From Annulohypoxylon bovei var. microspora (lineage: Eukaryota > Ascomycota > Sordariomycetes > Xylariales > Hypoxylaceae), in assembly GCA_022836615.1 (NCBI GenBank), contig MU405291.1, forward strand, positions 1-64,000: a stretch of DNA of 64,000 nucleotides, read 5' to 3'. The stretch's first letter is position 1. Each line of letters opens with the position of its first letter. This document shows positions 55,906-64,000 of this stretch, piece after piece. The translations under genes were made by a program, and so were the position numbers. A model generated the notes under the pieces. That model saw nothing but the letters and a program-made list of their open reading frames with translations, did no database searches and was not told where the DNA came from.

Positions 55906-56313
55906 AGGGGTGGGATGGGGAATGAGAAAAGGAGGGGGGGATGTGGTTTAAAACTGGTCTATGTGAGCAATGGAGCATATCCTTAGGTGCGCTATGAGTG
56001 TTATGACCGCATGAAAATCAAACTATAAGGGAGCCAGATATACGATGAGAAGCTACTACGATGAAATAATCCATCTTAAATTTCGGTCTTGGTGGATTTA
56101 TCTCTGAATTCCAAACTCACATAGATAGGTACATACCTAAATACCTAAACAATTCTATCAATTCGCCCCATCTAGGTACGTAAACGACAAAACGACGGAC
56201 TGAGGGGGAATCACGGCTCCAGTACAAGTACCCCAAATCGCCAACACACAAACCCGAACCAGTAATATGTAACCCCATTCTCCCTTCCCAGGTGCATAAG
56301 GCATATGCGCAAT
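55906..56313. other. Convergent intergenic region
   Basis: About 400 bp between the 3' ends of the two zinc-cluster genes. It contains GGTACATACCTAAATACCTAAA words near 56128 and no coding segment. Confidence 0.5.
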
Positions 56314-59300
56314 CTATCCAGCCCCCGACCTTTTCCCATCATCTCCCCTCCCCCCTAAAAAGTTCGTGGGGTTGGGGAGGTCCAGACCCATGGCCATGCT
56401 AAGCATCTCCCAATCCGTGCTCGCGTTTATACCCGCTGCGCCCGACAGATCCCACGGGATATTTCCGCCTCCGTGTCCCGCGTGATGTTGCGGAGCGCTG
56501 TAGTTCGGCTCGGGAACGCCCGCGTCCGCCGGTACTGGGCCGCAGGAACCTAACGCGGCGTGCATGTACCCGCGTGCGAGGTCCCAGGCCCGGACGCTGT
56601 CCTTCTCGTTTGGATCGCGCCCCGCGACCCGGAACGGCGGGGGCCCGAGGCAGCGCATGCTGGCGCCGATGGGGTTGGGATCGCGTGGCGCGGAGGTGTT
56701 CGTTGGAGCTGTGGCGTCGGGGTGCGCGGCTACGTGCGGTGATCCCGTGCGGTGTGGCAGGTTGAACTCTACATGAGGACTCGTGGCGTACCCCCCGCCG
56801 CAGTGCATGGAATGCGCCGGCGCTGCCATTTTCGCGGGCGAGGAGTACGTGGACAAGTCCGCCGAGGTCCTGGGCATGGTCCACGGTGATGCGTTGTTGT
56901 CGGACGAGCCGTCCACGGTGCTAGTCTCACGAGGAGGGGACACGCGCCTCCGCTTGTACTTGCCGCCCGGTTCCACGGGTTCCACAGACGAGGACCCCTG
57001 CAAGGCGTTGTCGTACTGGTGCATTTCTGTCACCCAGGTGCCGCACTCGCCCTGGTGATCGTCGCTGATAATCTGGCCGACGGGACCTCCGAGGGGGAGG
57101 CGTCCCGGCAACGGAGGTTGCACTTCGGAATGCCGCGAGATGCTGGAGCGGGCGAGTAGGGGTATATTGTGCGAGATCTTGGTTCCGAAGTCATCGCTGA
57201 TTCTATCGAGACGAGGCAGTCGTGCGATATGCTGGATACCGTTTCGCTCAATGTCCACTACCACCTGCAGCAGAAAGGCTCGGGTGATGGAATGGCTTCG
57301 CCCGAGAGCTTCCATAGCGGAGATGAGGAAGTCGAGGTTGTCAAGCTGAGTAGGTGCTTGGTTTTCCTTGCACAGGTAGGTATAAACTGACGCCGCACAA
57401 TAAATTGATAGTGCGGTTAATGGGCTTTTCTGCTAAATCGTTAGTGACCATTGAAGTTATCTCATCCTTCCACGATGTTGCTCACAGTGTTTGAATTCAC
57501 ATGGCTCGTTAGCTTCACGATATTAACGATTTCTTGAGCCGCTGTAGTCAAACGATCTTGGCTGATTTTCTTAGCTCTATCCGGTAGTTTGTAGGCATCT
57601 ATCCTCTCAATCGCGGAGTGGTGCAAGCAAATGACGGATGCGTGTAGGTTGAGATTTGTGTGCACAGCGACCGGGTCACGGTAATTATCGGGCAGTCGGA
57701 AAACCTGTGGCAGGTACATGAATGCGCTCGAAAGTGTGTTGTCGATCTCGCGATGCCGCTTCCAGCATTCGCCATACTCATAATCATCAGGATGATCGTC
57801 AGGTTTAGGTTTGTGGACGTGATTGAGGATTTGATTGTGTCTTGATATCGATATTAGTAAATACCTACGAAATGAAGATAGTTGATGGAAGAATGGCTAA
57901 CAAGTGGCAAACCAAGACTGCTCCGGCAAATGATGAATACGGTTGTCCCTTAAATGCATTCTGGAGACTGCACGTTTCTTCCTTCTCGCCACGTTGGAAC
58001 GCATATTCTGTCTACAAGGTTCGAGGTTAATAAGTTGTGGAATGACGCCTCAAATCCGCATATACTGAAAACGGAGAGATGTATTTCAGGTGAAGAGTCT
58101 TGTTCCATAGACTTCTACGACGATGCAATATTGACTCACAGTAGGAAGCATGGTTGTAACCTAAGAGGTAGGTTAGCTTAGTAGACATTCGCCTTCTCGA
58201 CGCGCTATCTTACCTCAGAGGCATCGATAAGAAATGGCCAGCCAGTCGAGATCGAGCAATGACTATCGATGCAAAAGATTCCCCAAAATACACGCCGTCT
58301 TTCTTCTAATTCGGCCCAGTCTTTTGCAGGTAATAGGGTCGGGCTCATATCCTCGGCGGAACCATCAAGTCGGTGAAGGCCCATCATTTCCACAAGCCGA
58401 ACCCCTTTGGCACAAGTCATGGCTGCTCGGGTGAACATCATAGATTTTGCCTCGTACGTCGCCATCACACAATATGCTTGAGCATGAGCGACGGTTATGA
58501 AATGTTCACCATGTCCCTTCGAATAGTGAGTATACTTGTACGTAGGGTAAGTAATTGGGTGATGTTATGAATGGCCTACCTTCATCTCATCGGCATCGAT
58601 ATACTGTCGAGAACGCCGATAGAAGACGTCGTGGCATGTATTATACTTCGAGTGGCCATGTGCGGCTAGTGCCCAAATGGCATATTGAAGACACATCGGG
58701 GGCTTCATATGCGGGGCGGAATAGAAGGCCTGCAAGTAACGCGAAGGATGAACTATGGGAATAAGGTGTTGCTGACCCTCGAAGAAAATCCGATTGCTAT
58801 TATCATGAGCTACCTAGTACATCAGGTAATAAATGAGTATTTCGTAGGATTGTTACTCACAGGTCTTCCATCACCTCAAAAGGAGGTAATCTTTCATATA
58901 CCCCGCCAAGATCGATAAGAGTCCCATTAAAGGGGGTACTGGTATTACCTTGACCTTGACCGCCCAAGTTCCCATTTGAGAATGTTGTTGTAGAGTCTTG
59001 TTGGAATGGGAATTGGGCTCCATCATCCAAAGAAATATCAGGGGCTGTAAAATCGAATCCCTCAAAGATGACATTTTCGGACACCGGCACTTCAGCAGAT
59101 TGAATGTCGACATGCTCAACAGTCTTCTCGGCAATCTTCTCATGCAGTGACCCATTCTGGCTTGCTTCTTTCAAAAGCACTTCAACTTGAGCTATATGTA
59201 CGTCTCAGCCTAAGTGTCATATTTTCATGAGGCATCGGGTCATAGCTACCCAGGCGAGCTTCAAGGTCTTTTGCATTCCTTCGTTTGGAGGCTGGTTTCC

Positions 59301-59525
59301 TCCGAGACTCAGGAAAGACGCATTCAATATTGGCTTTCTCACAACGAACGCACCGAGGTTTTGTGCGATCACACTTGAGTTTCCGATTTCTGCATGATAT
59401 ACATGACTGCTGAAAACGTTAGCAGATTCGATATCATGAATAGGGGTTTGATGACAACTAACCAAAGTCTCGGATCCGGATTGACCGCCACCGAAAGACT
59501 CGTCAGAGTGGCCGTCTCCCGGCAT
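56314..59525 (-). CDS. Zn2Cys6 fungal transcription factor 2
   Basis: Nine exons on the minus strand: 59525-59463, 59409-59250, 59191-58861, 58796-58580, 58516-58214, 58160-58140, 58011-57902, 57840-57486 and 57432-56314, giving 892 residues. The zinc cluster in exon 2 reads CISCRNRKLKC then CVRCEKANIEC, followed by a basic linker and coiled coil (DLEARLAQVEVLLKEA). The regulatory domain is spread over exons 4-9: FFEGQQHLIPIVHPSRY, MKPPMCLQYAIWALAAHGH, ELEERRRVFWGIFCIDSH and SAFMYLPQVFRLPDNYRD. Exon 6 is a 21 bp micro-exon (VTTMLPT) needed to link DASE to TEYAFQRGEKEETCSLQN. Every join keeps frame and matches the usual family order. The C-terminal exon is Pro/Gly/His-rich and GC-rich. Target genes are unknown. 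Confidence 0.87.
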
Positions 59526-62500
59526 TATCAGTTTATAGATTTAACTGCATCCAAAATAGTAACGCGAAAAAAGCATATACGTAGGTGGCTGACCGATCCG
59601 TTCTGTCCGCCTCGATATTAGCCCCAGTCTTACATAGGTACCTACTCTATCTTGCGTAATAAGCGTTAAAAGTTGGAATACCTGCAGGTAGGCACCCACT
59701 CATTGGGTATTGGTTGGTACATCGGTACCTCGTTAGTAAGCAAATATATGGATAGAAGCCTATTCGGATGAAAGGTTTCTCCGAAAATCGATAATTCCGT
59801 TTCACAAAGCAAAGCCGGCCTATAACAATTATATAAGCTATCCCATGAGTCATTTTCTCTATAAAATTATCAATAAGCATTAATAATTATGCTACGGTGT
59901 GTTCAACTCCAAAGCATAATTCAAGGTTTGGCACAAGGCAATATATGTAAGTATAAATTTATTTCTGTACATATCATTCGTCGCGTGTAATCTTTAACCA
60001 ATAAGCTCTCACCATTTGAATAACTATAAATATGCGTATATCTAGAGCGTCATTTTCTTCTATTTTTCTATTTCTATTCTTCTTTTTTTTCTTTTCAAGG
60101 AAATTCCACTTTAGAATTATCCTAACATGTTACCCTACCTGGGTATCTATCACGGTTTAGATTTCTAGGTACAATTCCGTAAGTCTAATGGTTCAAAGGA
60201 ACACGAACAATCTCGAAAGCATGGTTTATCACGAGGATAGTCATTAAAGGATCAAGTCTCCCTGCCGCATGGCCGCTTATTAGCACGCGTATGACTCGAG
60301 AAGCGTAAATCTGCAAGTGTAGTATGTAACATTAGTATACGACCTGTCACATATCTACGCGGCCATAGCATGATGCTCGCTCCAGACAGGGGAAGCAGGT
60401 TGCCGCAGAATCCACAAGCCCACGTATGGTAATGCGTGGGTAGTCAAGCATCTATGCATCGAATCCTTGAGATGGAATGATTAGTGATTCTCCGAGGAGT
60501 TGCTGTGGAGTAGATACCTTGCATGCAGCATATGAGGTTAGCTATACCGCACTATACTGCGTGTTTTCAGCCTAGGTAATCCCGAGGACATGGGTAGCCC
60601 CAAAGATTTAGGACCTAGTCCGGTGGGACCAAGCTGTCGAGACTCGGACGCGTACAACAGCTGAATATTCTCGCGCACCTGCATTCCGTACGGCGCCGAG
60701 GGTCGCCGGCTAGAAGAAACTAGATGTCTCTAGCTGACGGCTGACCGTGCTCCCAGCACTAGATGATGGTGTTGAGCCGGCGTAGTAACTGACGATGTGA
60801 CAAGTGTAGATCGTTTTAGATCAAGATCCGCATCCGTCGAAAATTTAGGAACGAATCGATGCCTAGACTGGCCAAGTCAAGTTAATAACAAGGCGACCAG
60901 GCGGCCACCTTCACCTTAGTTGATGACGGACATAACGCTAGGTCGCCATCGTAGGTGCATTATATAGAGTCTAAAATGGTTTGAAGGGCCCAGACGTACG
61001 GTCTGGGCATCGAAAAACTTCGGCATAAAGATGCAGACTAGGTAGTATAGAACTTAGGCTAGAGACACTTTGGGGTTTGACAGCTCGCGTCTGACCCGGG
61101 GAACGCCTTGGCCGTATACCCGATATCTTTCGAGTCATGACTTTTTGAATTGTATACCGTATTCAGGGACCGGTTCCCTAACTAAAGGATTCCGTCCCAA
61201 ACGTCCGGGTCAATTTCGAATCTACAGAAGAAACTATAAACAACAACGATTCAGAGACAAGGACATGATTCGAATGTAGGTACGAAGGTTAAGTGGTCAT
61301 TGAAAACAGGGGTCAAGCATCATTGACCACCACCCTTAGAGCCGGAAAGTTTTGGTTCCTTATTCAAGTAAAGCAAAGTTTGTATTCCGCACTCAATGGC
61401 CGGTTTCTTTTTAGCATAATGTAGGAAAGCCTGTGACAGAGGCCCCGATAAACAAAGCACCTTGGTTTGTTACCTTAAGTAACTCGTAGAGAGTCGTGTC
61501 GTCCCTGCAGCTGTCGAAAGTCGCATATTCACATGTAATATATACGGCTATGTAGCCGGTAGAGAACCAAAATTAAATGCTTAATCCCAGATTACGTCGT
61601 CGACAGATAGTCAAAAACCCCCCACGCATCCTCGGCATACCGGCTGGAGATTAATACGATGAGGGTGTAGTGTGATTGGGTATACTTTCCAAGTATGACA
61701 GGAGAAAACAGGCTGAGAGAAAGATGTCAAGCCAAGTAAACTTCGTGACCGATCTCAGGGACGGTCTCCTTTTAGACCGTTCCCCGCTGTCAGCGAGTAA
61801 TAATAGGACCAGCAAAAGTTAAGTTTGCCAACCCTAGGTACTAACATCTCAGCTAGTTACCATAATGCGGGAAGATGCTGACAATGATTATCCACATCCA
61901 CCTAGCGATACCATCCACACTTGCCTCTTGGCAGGTACATTAAGGTAGTCTGGAAGAAAAAAATCACTTAGTCTAGCGTTGTGTTGGTATATAGGGAAAA
62001 TACTGAATATTATCTTAGAACACAATCCAATCGTCTAACACACCTACTAATCTAGAACGGTGTGGGTAAACTCGTCAAGGACGACAGCCGACTCACCTAT
62101 CATTATCCTAGCAACCCTGTTGTGGACGTAAGCGGTTGAGGAAGGAGGGAGGGAGGGAAGCGAATAATCTAATATGACACCTGCATTGTGAGTGGTCAGG
62201 GGGAAAAGGAGAATGCAATGTCGTGAAGTTGCCGCCCAAGTTGCAGTTCAGGGGTACGATGACAAGACATATAACCGTCACATATAACCGTCTTTTCTCC
62301 AGCGCGGCTCAAGTAAGATGTTTCAGATGTCATTATCAATATCTAAGACCTGTCGAGAACTTCGAGACATCGCTAAAATGAGGAGGGGAATTAGCTAGCA
62401 TCTAGCCCCCCCTAGAAATTCTAAGACATTGTCGAATCGAAAAAAGTTTTTGTCCGAAGAAGAACGCCATTTGTCTTAATTCCAAGGGCAGACCGGCCGG

Positions 62501-64000
62501 AGATCCGTGCTACGGCTGCTACGTTCGGTAGACACGCTGGGGGACGAAGACCTTTAGGAAAACTTCATCCGAAGTGTGCTGTGTGAGTGAGATACGTCAA
62601 ATAGCTCGTAGTGCAGCTTTTTGGCTCTTTAGTCGGCGGACGAAGCTTTAGAGAGGCGACACTATCTTTGGCTAAGACACCTGAGATGCCACTCTAACGT
62701 ACGCTAGTCCAGTTCACTTGTAGGGAGGTAGGTAGACGGTAACCTCCGTAGTAGCCGAATTTTAAGTATCACAGGCTACAGCAACCCCGGTAGCAATGGA
62801 GACGCGTCTGGCCCAGAAGGTGCAGAATGGGACTGCATACCAAGGAACGGGTAGAGTTCATCTATCGCGTTCGTCTAGAGCCGACTAGATGCCGTCCCTC
62901 AGTTTCATCGACGGGTGTTTCCCATGCTTCTAGCTCGGCAGGAACATTTGGCTACCCAGGCCAGTGGTACTTTGCCTACTTGGTGACTGGTCCGGCAAGA
63001 CAAACGGATAACACGACATCTGCCTACAGAAAGAAGTGAGCTCATTTTCGGGTTCACAGGCCTCGTTAGTTTGCGAGCAAAGCACCCATGGCACGTCAGC
63101 TGTTCTGCAACCTCTGTCGTCATCCGAATTCGTTATGGGGATGTGCTTACCGCCGTGTAAATAATCTTGGCTGACTGATGAAACTGTGCGATGCGGCGAG
63201 ATTAGGTGGCCATGACGATGAACTCGGTAGCCAACGGATTTCGAGGAAGCCATCTCTCCATGCTTACGGACATCTGCAGTTAATCTATCGATCGGAAGGG
63301 GCGGTATGCAGGAGCAATATATGATTCTGAAATGCTAATGCGAGGGCTACTGCAGCAACCTTGGTCGTGAGGTAGATCTCCTATAGCACTCGGAACAGAC
63401 CCCGGCTTGTGGTTGGAGGGTCCATGCTTCACTCTAGGTCGGAAACGACCCGTAAAGGAGGCCAGCATGCAAGTTTTGTCCCGGTAAACGATATTAAGAT
63501 TCAACGTCTTTCTATCATCCGGATAGTGCACTTTTCACTTGAGGCTAAATCTACACGTACACCAAACATTTCCACATAACCATCGCCGTCATGATCCAAA
63601 TCCGCAATCAATTCAGGGTAATATACAGCCGTCCCTTTGTATTGTGATGTGTTTGAACCGCCATTGTTGCTAATCTAATATCCCAGTACGCCGCCTGTTC
63701 CATGAAAGTGGTATCCATTTGATGATATGCCCAAAGATATTTTGATTGTATGGAAAAATGTTGTTGAGAAATGTGTCGTAGGACAATCCTTAAATGTCGT
63801 TCGTAAAATAAATGAGTCGGTCGATTCGGAAAATAACCTCGAAAGCTCTTTATAATATAAAAATGCCGATATCCATAGTAATACAAGCAACCCTTCCGGG
63901 ATAGCATGATGCCCGTCATATGCTGCCGCGATTAACATTGTTCACCCTACGTCGTTTCATTGATTCCAACTCCTCCTCTCGAAAAGGGCTTCCTTCGCAA
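59526..64000. other. Gene-poor right end of the window
   Basis: About 4.5 kb in which no open frame shows a recognisable family or a convincing exon chain. Small structures are present: a stem-loop with ACGGTCT/AGACCGT arms at 61761-61780, a purine run (GGAGGGAGGGAGGG) near 62145, and a 13-base direct duplication at 62267-62292. Minus-strand frames at 62930-63253, 63280-63531 and 63608-63938 were inspected and not recognised; one could be part of a gene running off the end. Confidence 0.45.
62267..62292. repeat. Direct duplication of 13 bases
   Basis: ACATATAACCGTC is present twice without a gap. No function can be assigned. Confidence 0.8.

Noticed and set aside
62930..63938. Three minus-strand frames near the right edge
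   Set aside because: Overlapping, unrelated frames with no family motif; part of a gene beyond the edge cannot be excluded but is not supported.

Overview
The window looks like filamentous ascomycete (Pezizomycotina, most likely Sordariomycetes) nuclear chromosome. Genes on both strands carry short introns, mostly 50-90 bp, with GTRNGT donors, CTAAC-type branch points and YAG acceptors. Products are eukaryotic housekeeping proteins (glycyl-tRNA synthetase, Cla4-type PAK kinase, Ctr9, Hsp104, Mhr1/mL67, Pbn1, Arl3, Rrp45, Cwc15) mixed with fungus-specific families (Zn2Cys6 regulators, AAA ATPases, a DUF7708/NACHT-like protein). The class-level placement is inference from gene content. All exon joins below were made by hand, by keeping the reading frame across each junction and checking that family motifs are restored; none has RNA support.

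Layout. 0.3-8.4 kb: GRS1 and CLA4 (+), separated by a 2.9 kb non-coding stretch. 10.1-25.9 kb: a fungus-specific AAA ATPase (+), a glycosyltransferase-like type II membrane protein (-), CTR9 (+), a second, related AAA ATPase (-), and a DUF7708/NACHT-like gene (+) with a degenerate P-loop and no clean 5' exon. 26.2-38.6 kb: a GC-rich PrpF-type isomerase (+), HSP104 (-) divergent from MHR1 (+) with heat-shock elements in the shared promoter, a sulfotransferase-like protein (-), a membrane-anchored prolyl 4-hydroxylase (-) and PBN1 (-). 38.6-44.7 kb: mostly non-coding, with simple repeats and one possible small gene. 44.7-59.5 kb: a multipass membrane protein (-), ARL3 (+), RRP45 (-) divergent from CWC15 (+), an EBP/EXPERA sterol-isomerase-like protein (-) divergent from a PEBP protein (+), and two Zn2Cys6 transcription factors facing each other tail to tail. 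59.5-64 kb: no gene that I can support.

There is no obvious biosynthetic cluster. The genes are mostly independent housekeeping loci. The points most worth following are the AAA/NLR-like neighbourhood (10-26 kb), five perfect copies of the 10-base palindrome TACCTAGGTA, each 5' of a gene, the heat-shock element array between HSP104 and MHR1, the alternative starts of GRS1, a GC-AG intron in the PEBP gene, and several micro-exons of 17-27 bp.
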